Source: Bin55 sp965116055 (lineage in GTDB: Bacteria; Pseudomonadota; Gammaproteobacteria; Pseudomonadales; Azotimanducaceae). From it: DNA of 64,000 bases. The stretch lies in the NCBI GenBank assembly GCA_965116055.1, contig OZ220466.1:1674001-1738000 (forward strand), read 5' to 3'. A model generated the notes under the pieces. That model ran no database searches. It was not told where the DNA came from and was given only the letters and a program-made list of their open reading frames with translations. Positions 27,491 to 36,112 of this stretch are shown here, piece by piece; within the stretch, counting starts at the first letter, position 1; each line of letters starts with the position of its first letter. The position numbers and the translations under genes were made by a program.

Positions 27491-28270
27491 TCAATCTTGT
27501 GGTATCCACGACGCCGGACGCTTTTCCCGAAACGCTGCCATGCCCTCCGCACCTTCATCCGAGCGGAACATGCGACCGCTCCACTCCGCCGTCTTGGTGA
27601 ACGCTTCCTCGCGTTGCCATTGCGGTACGGCGCGCACGAGTTTTTTGCACTCGACTACGGCATTCGGTCCGCCAAGATTGATCATGTCAATTTCTTCCTC
27701 GACAGCTTGGCGCAGCTGATTCGCTGGCACAGCCCGATGGGCGAATCCCATGTCTACGGCTCGCGCACCCGTAAATCGCTCACCGGTGAGAAAAAGCTTC
27801 ATTGCATGATGCGTACCGAGTTTTGGAATGCAGACCACAGAAATGACTGCCGGAATGACCCCAATTCGCACTTCGCTAAAGCTGAACTGTGCGTCTTCGC
27901 GCGCGATCACAATATCCGCCGCACCGACAAGACCTAGCCCTCCCGCAAATGCGGCGCCGTTCACGGCCGCAATGACGGGTTTATCGCTGTCTTGAATGCG
28001 CGTGAGTACTTCTGGATAGGGTACGGACCGCCGTCCTTCTATGGACCCACCTGGAGGACTTTTAAGATCAGCGCCGGCGCAAAACGCCGGATCCGTACCG
28101 GTGATCACGATGCAACGTACATGCTTATCTTCATTCGCGTTGCCTAGATGTTCATACAACTCGCTCACTAGAACGGCAGATAACGCATTGCGGTTTTCAG
28201 GGCGGTTGAGCGTGATCCACGCCGCACCTTTCTCGATGCTGTATAGTGTGGCTTCGGTATTAGCCATCAT
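27491..28270 (-). CDS. Enoyl-CoA hydratase/isomerase family protein
   Basis: This 259-residue crotonase-fold protein has the oxyanion-hole segment FCAGADLKSPPGG and the central AVNGAAFAGGLGLVGAADIVIA motif. The Glu-bearing region is FSFSEVRIGVIPAV. It is the last gene of the minus-strand acyl-CoA carboxylase operon, 11 bases after the biotin carboxylase stop. In leucine catabolism the equivalent gene is methylglutaconyl-CoA hydratase. That role is likely from context but cannot be proved from the sequence. A strong AGGAG precedes two adjacent ATG codons, either of which may be the start. Confidence 0.93.
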   Translation of the reverse strand: MMANTEATLYSIEKGAAWITLNRPENRNALSAVLVSELYEHLGNANEDKHVRCIVITGTDPAFCAGADLKSPPGGSIEGRRSVPYPEVLTRIQDSDKPVIAAVNGAAFAGGLGLVGAADIVIAREDAQFSFSEVRIGVIPAVISVVCIPKLGTHHAMKLFLTGERFTGARAVDMGFAHRAVPANQLRQAVEEEIDMINLGGPNAVVECKKLVRAVPQWQREEAFTKTAEWSGRMFRSDEGAEGMAAFREKRPASWIPQD

Positions 28271-28281
28271 TGTTCTCCTGG

Positions 28282-30261
28282 CTATGCGTCTGTTTCTTCA
28301 AGGTCGACAAGGACGACATCTTTCTCGACTTGCTCGCCTACCTTGACCAAAATCTTGGTAATCGTACCGGCGGTGGGTGCGACAATGCGATGCTCCATTT
28401 TCATCGCCTCAAGTACAACGAGCAGCTGACCTGCGCTAACTTGCTCGCCTTCAGTTACTTCAGTCGCTAAGACTTTGCCAGGCATCGGCGCGGTTAAACC
28501 ACCCGAAAGTTCGGCTTCATCCGGTACGACAAATCGAGGCAGCTCTTCAATTTCAAGATCCCCAGCGGGTCCATGCGTCTGCCAGTTCGTACCGTTCGCT
28601 CGCAAATGAAATTTCATGCGTCGCGTGTCGATCACAAGGTCAATGCTGTCGCAGTCGCTATGACGCATGGCAACTTCGTGTTCCCTATCGTTCACCACAA
28701 ATGAAAATGAACCGTCGCGTAGGGATCTGTACTCAACTTGAATGGCCTGTCCGTTATAAGCGTATGTCACGCGCTCAGGTGGCATGAGCGAATTTCGCCA
28801 ACCTGTTTGAATATAGTGCAGAACCCGGGCCGATTCGCGTCGTTGACACTGCGAAAACAAGGAAGCAGCGATAACGACATCAACGAGTTCGCTCTCGGTG
28901 GCTTCCCGCGAACGAGGAGGTTTTACTCGTTCAATAAAGTCCGTCGTCGTGTCGGCCGCCAGGAACTCGTTGGTCCTTAACGTCGCGACGAGAAAGTCGC
29001 GATTGTTGGCGATGCCGTGCAACTGCGTCATTTCTAAACCACGCGCGAGTTTCGCAGCCGCCTCGCGACGCGTCGGTGCGTGACTGATCACCTTCGCGAT
29101 AAGAGGGTCAAAATAAATGCTCACTTCGCTACCCGATTCAACACCTGAATCAACTCGGACGCGGGGCGATGGTCTCCATACATCAATCTTGCCGGGTGAG
29201 GGTAGGAAGTTATTAGCAGGGTTCTCGGCATACACGCGTGCCTCAATCGAGTGACCGTTTATTGAAATATCAGCTTGCGTATAACCGAGTGGTTCGCCTT
29301 CGGCAATGCGGATCTGTTCGCGAACCAGATCAATGCCAGTGATTTCTTCAGTGACGGGATGCTCGACTTGGAGACGCGTATTCACTTCAAGAAAATAGAA
29401 CTCGTCACCGCTCACTAAGAATTCCACCGTACCGGCTGACGCGTAACCGAGTTGTTTTGCAGCTGCAAGCGCGGCTGCGCCCATCCGCTCGCGCAATGCA
29501 GGCGACACTGCCGCCGAGGGCGCTTCTTCAATGATTTTTTGATGACGACGTTGAATTGAGCACTCGCGCTCGAACATATGTACCGCGTGACCGTGCAAAT
29601 CTCCCATGATTTGCATTTCGATATGACGCGATGACGTCAACCATCGTTCAAAGAAGATCGTGTCGTCGCCGAACGACGCACCGGCTTCGCGACGGGCGCC
29701 GGCAACTGCGTCTGCTAACTCCGCTTGATCTAGCACGATACGCATACCTCGGCCTCCACCTCCCGCAGAAGCTTTGACTAGTACTGGATAACCAATTTCA
29801 GCTGCCGCGGCGGCTAGATCGGTGTCTGCATGGATCTCTTTGGCTGGGAGTGTCGGTACATTGGCTTTGGTCATGAGCGCTTTGGCCGCCAGCTTATCGC
29901 CCATTTGCTTAATAGCTGCAACCGGGGGACCGACCCAAGTCAAGCCTGATGCTTGCACAGCCTCTGCGAATTGGGCATTTTCAGAGAGAAAGCCATAACC
30001 AGGATGGACGGCATCTGCGCCCGCCACCTTACAAGCAGTGAGCACCTTGTCAATGTCAAGGTAAGTCTGCGTGGCGGTGGCGCCATTCAATGCTATGGCC
30101 AAATCTGCGTCGCGCACAAACGGCGCATTCGCGTCGCCGTCTGCATAGATAGCTACCGTCGCAATGCCCATATCCGACGCGGTTCGAAACACACGACGCG
30201 CTATCTCGCCTCGATTTGCAACGAGTAGATGCCTAATGGGGTTGCGTTTTACATCCGCCAT
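28282..30261 (-). CDS. Acyl-CoA carboxylase biotin carboxylase/carrier subunit (MCC/GCC type)
   Basis: This is a 659-residue alpha subunit from the ATG at 30261, chosen because LLVANRGEIARRVF follows closely. It overlaps the upstream carboxyltransferase stop by 13 bases. Domains in order are the biotin carboxylase N-domain, ATP-grasp (GGGGRGMRIV glycine loop), FLEVNTRLQVEHPVTE active site, a BT linker, and a biotinyl-carrier domain. The latter holds the lysine motif LEAMKMEHRI near the C-terminus. It catalyses ATP-dependent carboxylation of biotin for a short or branched acyl-CoA. Context with HMG-CoA-lyase-like and enoyl-CoA hydratase genes favours methylcrotonyl-CoA or geranyl-CoA. Confidence 0.95.
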   Translation of the reverse strand: MADVKRNPIRHLLVANRGEIARRVFRTASDMGIATVAIYADGDANAPFVRDADLAIALNGATATQTYLDIDKVLTACKVAGADAVHPGYGFLSENAQFAEAVQASGLTWVGPPVAAIKQMGDKLAAKALMTKANVPTLPAKEIHADTDLAAAAAEIGYPVLVKASAGGGGRGMRIVLDQAELADAVAGARREAGASFGDDTIFFERWLTSSRHIEMQIMGDLHGHAVHMFERECSIQRRHQKIIEEAPSAAVSPALRERMGAAALAAAKQLGYASAGTVEFLVSGDEFYFLEVNTRLQVEHPVTEEITGIDLVREQIRIAEGEPLGYTQADISINGHSIEARVYAENPANNFLPSPGKIDVWRPSPRVRVDSGVESGSEVSIYFDPLIAKVISHAPTRREAAAKLARGLEMTQLHGIANNRDFLVATLRTNEFLAADTTTDFIERVKPPRSREATESELVDVVIAASLFSQCQRRESARVLHYIQTGWRNSLMPPERVTYAYNGQAIQVEYRSLRDGSFSFVVNDREHEVAMRHSDCDSIDLVIDTRRMKFHLRANGTNWQTHGPAGDLEIEELPRFVVPDEAELSGGLTAPMPGKVLATEVTEGEQVSAGQLLVVLEAMKMEHRIVAPTAGTITKILVKVGEQVEKDVVLVDLEETDA

Positions 30262-31919
30262 GTGCCGAACTCCTTCGTGCCTTTGACTTCTTTGTTGTGG
30301 CAAGCCGAGAGGCTGAAACCGATGACATCGCGCGTATCCCGAGGATCAATCATGCCGTCGTCGGTCACGCGTGAACTCGCGAAGAGACCTTTCGAACGTT
30401 CTTCGAGCGACATTTCAATTGATTGGACTCGTCTGTCGTTGGCTTCCTCATCGAACTCTAATCCGCGCCGTTCTGCTGCCGCGCGCTGCACAATCGTCAT
30501 GACGCCTGCTTGCTGCTTCGGACCCATGACTGCGATTTTTGCGGTCGGCCAGGTATACGTGAATCGTGTTCCGTACGCGCGCCCACTCATGCCGTAATTA
30601 CCCGCGCCATAGGATGCACCCACAATCACCGTGATATGAGGCACGGTCGAATTTGTTACCGCGTTGATCATTTTTGAACCGTTCTTCGTGATACCGTCCG
30701 CTTCGAAATCGGATCCCACGATAAAACCGGTGATGTTGTGAAGAAACAACAACGGCACGTCAATTTGATTGCAGAGCTGAATGAACTGCGATGCTTTCTC
30801 CGAGGATTGCGACAACAACGGTCCGTTGTTGCCGAGAATTCCAATTGGATATCCGTGAATAGATGCCCAACCTGTGACGAGGGTCGGTCCGTATCTTGGT
30901 TTGAATTCCTCGAATCGAGAGCCATCAACGGTCCTCGCAATGACTTCGCGAATATCGAACGGGATGGTTAAGTCTTCGTTAACGATGCCGAGCAATTCTT
31001 CGGGATTGAAGACTGGTGGATCGCTTGGCATGGAGGGTCCAGGGCCTTGTTTGCGCCAATTCAGATGCCTCAGCACTTCGCGACAGAGTCTGATACCGTC
31101 CATCTCGTCCGCGGCAATGTAGTCGCCTAAGCCAGAAATCGCTGTGTGCATATCAGCGCCGCCGAGTTTTTCCGGGTCAGTGTCCTCGCCAGTTGCCATC
31201 TTCACGAGTGGCGGACTGCCGAGCGCAACCATCGCTTGATTCTTTACAAATATGTTGTAGTCGCTCATACCCGGCTGATATGCCCCGCCGGCCGTTGATG
31301 CACCGAAGACCACGGACACCGTAGGAATGCGCATTTTCGAGAGTTCGATGATCTCGTAGAACAATCGTCCGGATTCCGCAAAATGTCCCGTTTCTCCCAG
31401 CATGCTGTTAATCAATGCTTGTTTCGGGTCAACGGGTTCGCCGCTGCGGTTACCGCCTCCCCCTCCGCCGCCACGTAAATCCGCTCCGGCGGACTCGACG
31501 AACTGGACGTACGGCATGCGATTTTCTCGGGCGATTTCTAAACCGCGCATCAGCTTTTTCGAATTGAAACTATTGAACGCGCCGGCACGAACCGAAGGGT
31601 CGTGTCCCAGGATCACGCATTCGACATCTTCAATCACGCCAATGCCTACGACAAAACCGGAACCTACCGCATAATGAGACCGCCATGCGGCTAACGGACT
31701 GACTTCAAAAAACGGCGAGTCGCGATCTAACACCCAAGCAATGCGCTCTCGTATCGGCATCTTGCCGCGTGAGGCCAGTCGGTCCATGGCTTCCTTGCCG
31801 CCGCCTTTTGCCGCTTCCGCGTATTGTTCGTCCAGATACGAGATTTTTGCAAGCATCTGATCCCGATTCTGCATGAATGCGTCGGATCGGGTATCCAATG
31901 TGGATTTGAGGACCGCCAT
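30249..31919 (-). CDS. Acyl-CoA carboxylase carboxyltransferase (beta) subunit
   Basis: This 556-residue crotonase-like double-domain carboxyltransferase has the acyl-CoA oxyanion region VESAGADLRGGGGGGG and the FGASTAGGAYQPGMSDY segment. The second half has NITGFIVGSDFEADGITKNGSKM and GASYGAGNYGMSGRAYG, as in MCC and geranyl-CoA carboxylase beta subunits. It overlaps the biotin-carrying subunit gene by 13 bases. The start ATG is preceded by GGAG at 6 bases. MCC and GCC cannot be distinguished by eye. Confidence 0.95.
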   Translation of the reverse strand: MAVLKSTLDTRSDAFMQNRDQMLAKISYLDEQYAEAAKGGGKEAMDRLASRGKMPIRERIAWVLDRDSPFFEVSPLAAWRSHYAVGSGFVVGIGVIEDVECVILGHDPSVRAGAFNSFNSKKLMRGLEIARENRMPYVQFVESAGADLRGGGGGGGNRSGEPVDPKQALINSMLGETGHFAESGRLFYEIIELSKMRIPTVSVVFGASTAGGAYQPGMSDYNIFVKNQAMVALGSPPLVKMATGEDTDPEKLGGADMHTAISGLGDYIAADEMDGIRLCREVLRHLNWRKQGPGPSMPSDPPVFNPEELLGIVNEDLTIPFDIREVIARTVDGSRFEEFKPRYGPTLVTGWASIHGYPIGILGNNGPLLSQSSEKASQFIQLCNQIDVPLLFLHNITGFIVGSDFEADGITKNGSKMINAVTNSTVPHITVIVGASYGAGNYGMSGRAYGTRFTYTWPTAKIAVMGPKQQAGVMTIVQRAAAERRGLEFDEEANDRRVQSIEMSLEERSKGLFASSRVTDDGMIDPRDTRDVIGFSLSACHNKEVKGTKEFGTWRM

Positions 31920-31932
31920 GTAGACTCCTTCT

Positions 31933-32538
31933 TTATAACTCGTTTGCGCGCTGAAATGCCGCCCGTTCGTTCATTCGATCCCAGTACTTCTTGACGGCAG
32001 GTGTGAATGCCTCGTCAATCGACAAGGAATTAGCCAGTACAAGCGCATATGCAACACATATGTCTGCAATCGTGAACCGGTCGGCGACTAAGTAATCGCG
32101 ATCCCCTAGTGCGCTTTCGACGCTACGCATGCGACCGACAAACCATTTACGGTAGTCGCTGGCAACTTGTGGATTTCGTTTTTCTTCCGGTTCGAGTTGG
32201 GTATATCTCAGTACCAGGGTTTGCGGGAAAGTTAGGGTTGCGTCGCTGCGATGCAACCAATTCAAGTATGCCGGGTAGTCGCGGTGATCCGGCGCTACAC
32301 CTAGGTCTGAAGGTCCGTAGCGTTCGACAAGATATTGACAAATTCCAGCCGATTCGGTCATGACGATATCGCCGTCAACGAGGCAAGGTACGGTACCAAG
32401 CGGATTGATGTCCAAATAGTCTCGAGCTAGGTACCGAGGCGGAAAAGGTAGGGTCTCAAGCTCGTAATCCAGACCCATTTCTTCCAGGGTCCACAAAGGG
32501 CGCATAGAGCGCGCTCGGGTGCAGTGATAAAGCTTCAA
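31933..32538 (-). CDS. Glutathione S-transferase family protein
   Basis: This 201-residue protein has a thioredoxin-like N-domain (MKLYHCTRARSMRPLWTLEEM) and the cis-Pro segment GTVPCLVDGD followed by MTESAGICQYL. The all-helical C-domain has FTIADICVAYAL. The start is a TTG at 32538. It sits inside the acyl-CoA carboxylase operon between the HMG-CoA-lyase-like gene and the carboxyltransferase, 13 bases from the latter, an uncommon place for a GST. It may detoxify or isomerise an electrophilic pathway intermediate (inference), as maleylacetoacetate isomerases do. Confidence 0.9.
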   Translation of the reverse strand: MKLYHCTRARSMRPLWTLEEMGLDYELETLPFPPRYLARDYLDINPLGTVPCLVDGDIVMTESAGICQYLVERYGPSDLGVAPDHRDYPAYLNWLHRSDATLTFPQTLVLRYTQLEPEEKRNPQVASDYRKWFVGRMRSVESALGDRDYLVADRFTIADICVAYALVLANSLSIDEAFTPAVKKYWDRMNERAAFQRANEL

Positions 32539-32547
32539 AAGAACGAG

Positions 32548-33642
32548 CTACGCTGCGCTAGGTCGCGTAAGTGCGTCGCCTTCCCGCCAAGGCGAAATTT
32601 GCCCTTCGTAGACGGCTGGCCCGTTGCGGAAATGAGCCGCTTCGCGAAGGGTCTCGACAAAGGGCATGTCAGCAGGATATGCCTCGTTCTTTGAGGGTAG
32701 GGGACCAGCTTTCGATACGTGTCCCCATAGAGCATGTCCAACCACTTCCTCAGCAATGCAAGCCGCCTCAATCACCTTATCTAGATCGTATCCAGTCTCA
32801 ATGCCCATTTGGTGGCACATGTGAACCATATCTTCGGTTGGTACATGGCCTGCTGCGCGGCCGTTCCCGCAATACGGACAACCCCCCATCCCGCCTAACG
32901 ATGTGTCGAATTCCCTGGCGCCTAGTGTCAATGCTTCGTAATAGCTAGCGATGGTCGCGCCGCGTGTGTTATGGAGATGCATATGGAAATCGACGATCTC
33001 GGGATACTTATCGCGAATAGCTTTGATGAATTCGGCCGTCGTATGTGGCATATTCCAACCCATCGCGTCTAAGAATGACACACGCTTCACTTGCAGCCCG
33101 CCGGCGTGCCATTGATCCACCATGAAATCCAGTAATTCCATGCGTTGCGCGAGTGAAAAAGGCCCTTCGAAGTTCGATCCGAAGGGATTACCTAGCGCAA
33201 CAGAGCCGTGCTCCGCTCCTGCCTTGCGTGCATTCTCGACAGCACCTGCAACCGATGCCATTTGTTCGCCTTTGGTCCTGTTGTAATTACGCCGGGCGAA
33301 GGTATCGCATAGTTCAACGTGGGAACCAAAACTGCGTCCTCGAACATCTAGTTTGGGGTAATAAGCGTCTGCGCGTTCGAACCCGCGCTTATTGAATACA
33401 GCCGCCGTGTATTTAATGCCAGGTTTCGGTTCGAATTGTTCTGCAATCTCGTCGACACAGGCCATTGACGGGGTCCATTTCGGATGGGCGAAGGATCCAA
33501 TTGAAATGGTTTTCGAACCCATTTCGCCAATTGCATCCAACAACCGGAGTTTCTCAGAGACTGGGATGTCGGGACTTTCAATTTGAAGACCCTCGCGCAT
33601 AGTGTCGTCAACAATCTTTACGGATGTAGGCAAGTTGCTCAT
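32548..33642 (-). CDS. Hydroxymethylglutaryl-CoA lyase-like DRE-TIM aldolase
   Basis: This is a 364-residue protein from the ATG at 33642; an upstream in-frame extension is unlike the family. The N-terminal strand KIVDDTMREGLQIES replaces the usual HMG-CoA lyase 'DVGPRDGLQ'. FHMHLHNTRG carries the HxH metal ligands. The loop GGMGGCPYCGNGRAAGHVPTEDMVHM retains the catalytic Cys of HMG-CoA lyase. It is somewhat longer and more divergent than typical HMGL and could act on a related substrate. It is the first gene of the five-gene minus-strand operon. Confidence 0.85.
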   Translation of the reverse strand: MSNLPTSVKIVDDTMREGLQIESPDIPVSEKLRLLDAIGEMGSKTISIGSFAHPKWTPSMACVDEIAEQFEPKPGIKYTAAVFNKRGFERADAYYPKLDVRGRSFGSHVELCDTFARRNYNRTKGEQMASVAGAVENARKAGAEHGSVALGNPFGSNFEGPFSLAQRMELLDFMVDQWHAGGLQVKRVSFLDAMGWNMPHTTAEFIKAIRDKYPEIVDFHMHLHNTRGATIASYYEALTLGAREFDTSLGGMGGCPYCGNGRAAGHVPTEDMVHMCHQMGIETGYDLDKVIEAACIAEEVVGHALWGHVSKAGPLPSKNEAYPADMPFVETLREAAHFRNGPAVYEGQISPWREGDALTRPSAA

Positions 33643-33812
33643 GGTTTGTTCCAAGACCATCGAAAGGAAGCGATACGCGAATGCACAGAACTTCAGCTTA
33701 GCGTAAATCGGGATGCACGCGAAGCTGAGTGAACTGTGCAAATCGCAACTTTTATTCTACCAACAAGAATGTGTAGTTCGAGACTGAGTTGCCTTGTCGG
33801 TCGCTTTACCCC

Positions 33813-33956
33813 ATGGCTCTATCACGGAGAAATACCACTGGCACTGGATTAGTGTTGTTGTTCATCTTGGTGTTTCTGCTGGTCTCATTTTCGGTTTTCG
33901 TGTCGTTCGTATGTTGGTGTCAAAACAATTATTCGATATCGTCGTTTATTGATTAG
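33813..33956 (+). CDS. Tiny single-span membrane protein (tentative)
   Basis: A 47-codon frame gives a basic N-terminus (MALSRRNTTG) and one long hydrophobic segment (residues about 11-36, rich in Leu, Val and Phe), then a short polar tail. No convincing ribosome binding site is seen. It is immediately upstream, on the same strand, of another small membrane-protein gene. The hydrophobic run could also be chance, so confidence is low. Confidence 0.25.
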   Translation: MALSRRNTTGTGLVLLFILVFLLVSFSVFVSFVCWCQNNYSISSFID

Positions 33957-33985
33957 GATTTGTGCTACTTTACGGAGTAATACCT

Positions 33986-34258
33986 ATGACTGACAGAGGC
34001 TTTTGGATCTTATACGTTGTGTTGCTTGTGTCGTTCGTCTTGATTTCGGTACTGGTTCACTTTATTAAACATGATAACCAAGATGCGACCCTCTCGGTGG
34101 ATTGCAAATGGCATTTATCCGATCCGTTTATATATAACGAATGCAGTGGCAATTTTTACTCTTTGATCGAATATGAGATTGAGAAAGAAACAAGAAGTCC
34201 CGGAACAATTACGGTTGGCACAGACACATACAGGGCTGTACCAGTCGATTTTCCATAA
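33986..34258 (+). CDS. Small single-span membrane protein, unknown function
   Basis: The product is 90 residues from the ATG at 33986, which is preceded by GGAG at 8 bases; an earlier ATG in frame is less well placed. One TM helix (residues about 5-27, FWILYVVLLVSFVLISVLVHF) is followed by a polar domain with two Cys (DCKWHL, NECSGNF) that could be disulfide-bonded outside the cytoplasm. No family is recognised. It precedes the glyoxalase II-like gene by 63 bases. Confidence 0.5.
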   Translation: MTDRGFWILYVVLLVSFVLISVLVHFIKHDNQDATLSVDCKWHLSDPFIYNECSGNFYSLIEYEIEKETRSPGTITVGTDTYRAVPVDFP

Positions 34259-34321
34259 CCTCTAAAACGGAGAAAGCCCAATGACCGATCTAATCAATCG
34301 ACACTTCATAAGGAGCGAAAC

Positions 34322-35116
34322 GTGCTTGTAGAGCAGATCTGGACTGGCAATAGTTTGCGCAATTTCAATTACCTCATCGCGTGTCCCGAGTCGGGTCAAG
34401 CGCTGGCAATTGATCCGTTGGATTCCGAGAAGTGCCTAAATGTAGCTAAAGCTCGAGGTTGGGAGATAACTCAGGTGCTGAATACGCACGAACATGGTGA
34501 CCACACCGGCGGAAATCAAGCGGTAATCGAAGTGACCGGCGCGAAATTACTCGCGCATCATCGTGCAACTGCAAAAATCGCGGGCATGGATGTTGGGCTT
34601 CAAGCAGGCGATACCGTTAAAGTGGGGACGACGGTAGAACTCGAAGCGCTGGATACGCCGGGTCACACCATGAGTCATGTATGTTTGTTATCACGCACGG
34701 ATGAACCTGCACTCTTTTCCGGTGATACGCTTTTCAACGCAGGCGCTGGAAATTGTCATGGCGGCGGGCATCCTGAAGAACTCTACGAGACATTCGTTTC
34801 GCAATTGGCCAGATTGCCCCCAGAGACACGAATCTATCCAGGACACGATTACCTTGTTAACAACCTAGCGTTTACCATGGATAGAGAGCCTGATAACGTC
34901 AACGCCCGAGCGTTGTATGACGAACTAGAGTCGACGCACGACCCAGCCCACTGTCTGGTCACTTCGCTAGCACAGGAAGAAAAAATCAACACGTTTCTCA
35001 GATTGCGGAGCCCGTCGGTTATTGCTAAACTCAGAGAATCATTTTCGGACCTCACAGACGATCCATCACCTAAAGAGGTGTTCTTAAAACTACGTGAGTT
35101 ACGTAATAGTTGGTAA
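34322..35116 (+). CDS. gloB: Hydroxyacylglutathione hydrolase (glyoxalase II)
   Basis: This 264-residue metallo-beta-lactamase-fold hydrolase has the binuclear metal motif THEHGDHTGGN and later DTPGHTMSHV. FSGDTLFNAGAGNC supplies the bridging Asp, and YPGHDYLVNNLAF the last His. The C-terminal helical substrate domain (DREPDNVNARAL) is that of glyoxalase II, which hydrolyses S-lactoylglutathione. The start is a GTG at 34322, with AAGGAG 6-7 bases upstream. The exported PCMT gene follows almost directly. Confidence 0.9.
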   Translation: MLVEQIWTGNSLRNFNYLIACPESGQALAIDPLDSEKCLNVAKARGWEITQVLNTHEHGDHTGGNQAVIEVTGAKLLAHHRATAKIAGMDVGLQAGDTVKVGTTVELEALDTPGHTMSHVCLLSRTDEPALFSGDTLFNAGAGNCHGGGHPEELYETFVSQLARLPPETRIYPGHDYLVNNLAFTMDREPDNVNARALYDELESTHDPAHCLVTSLAQEEKINTFLRLRSPSVIAKLRESFSDLTDDPSPKEVFLKLRELRNSW

Positions 35117-35121
35117 ATGCA

Positions 35122-35853
35122 ATGCGACAAACCGGTTACCGGCTACCTCTTTTCTCGATATTGCTATTGACGACCATTGAAGTTTGTTCGCAGGATCAGG
35201 ATTCTATGCTGAATGACATCGCGTCAATGGCCGAATACACCGCCGGATACACCGGGTTTGATCAACTCGATGAATCTGTGATGGAAGCTCTAAGGCAGGT
35301 CAATCGCGCCGATTTTGTGCAGTCTGAAAATCGTCGGTTCGCTTATGTCAATCGGCCCTTACCAATCGGTCATGGACAGACCATCTCGCAACCGTTTATT
35401 GTCGCCTTGATGACTCACGTCCTTGAAATAGAGATCACGGATAAGGTGTTAGAAGTTGGGACGGGCTCGGGCTATCAAGCAGCCATACTAGGAGAACTGG
35501 CCGATCGGGTATTTACGATTGAAATTGTCGAACCGTTGGCGCTTCAAGCGCGTGAACGTCTTGCCGATCTAGCTTACGACAACGTTTTCGTCAAAGTGGG
35601 AGATGGGTGGTTTGGAATCACCGATGAGGCCCCGTTCGACAAAATCATGGTGACTGCTGTGGCGCCGTCAATGCCGCAAATGCTTTTGGATCAACTCAAA
35701 GTGGGTGGGAAACTCGTCTTGCCGATCGGAGAATACGATGGCTTCCAAGAGCTGGTACTCGTTGAAAAACTAACAAGCGATCGTACCGAACAACGCTCGA
35801 TACTACCCGTGCAATTCGTCCCGATGACGGGAGAAGCGAGCAAGCACCGTTAA
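35122..35853 (+). CDS. pcm: Protein-L-isoaspartate O-methyltransferase with signal peptide
   Basis: This is a 243-residue product from the ATG at 35122; a TTG four codons upstream is the alternative. The first 25 residues (RLPLFSILLLTTIEVCSQ) look like a signal peptide or anchor, which is unusual because most PCMTs are cytosolic. The core has the AdoMet motif LEVGTGSGYQAAIL, the TIEIVEPLA second strand and GDGWFGITDEAPFDKIMVTA. The upstream NRPLPIGHGQTISQP segment is diagnostic of PCMT. It repairs isoaspartyl residues; here probably in envelope proteins. It is probably in an operon with the glyoxalase II gene. Confidence 0.9.
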   Translation: MRQTGYRLPLFSILLLTTIEVCSQDQDSMLNDIASMAEYTAGYTGFDQLDESVMEALRQVNRADFVQSENRRFAYVNRPLPIGHGQTISQPFIVALMTHVLEIEITDKVLEVGTGSGYQAAILGELADRVFTIEIVEPLALQARERLADLAYDNVFVKVGDGWFGITDEAPFDKIMVTAVAPSMPQMLLDQLKVGGKLVLPIGEYDGFQELVLVEKLTSDRTEQRSILPVQFVPMTGEASKHR

Positions 35854-35995
35854 TACTTCGGTGGGAAGTGCATTTAGTTATCTCGTCAGATATTCCCCAT
35901 AAGCATTGTTCACATGTTCATCGGTGGCTCGGCGAATGGCACATCGTGCGTATGAGTCCTTGCGGTGTGAATGCAGCTTCTGGTCGCGGTTATTC

Positions 35996-36025
35996 ACACC
36001 ACGACGGGGCGCGTCGTGGTGTTTT
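35996..36025 (+). terminator. Hairpin terminator after the PCMT gene region
   Basis: A perfect 11-base-pair stem is formed by ACACCACGACG (35996-36006) and CGTCGTGGTGT (36012-36022). The loop is 5 bases and the 3' arm runs into TTTT. The distance from the PCMT stop is about 140 bases. The T-run is short, so strength is uncertain. Confidence 0.6.
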
Positions 36026-36112
36026 GACATCCTTCATGCGCGGTCAACTCGACTAGCCCGAGCAAACATGAGGCGCCAGTACAGCGATACCTACACCAGC
36101 GTCTAAGGCGAT

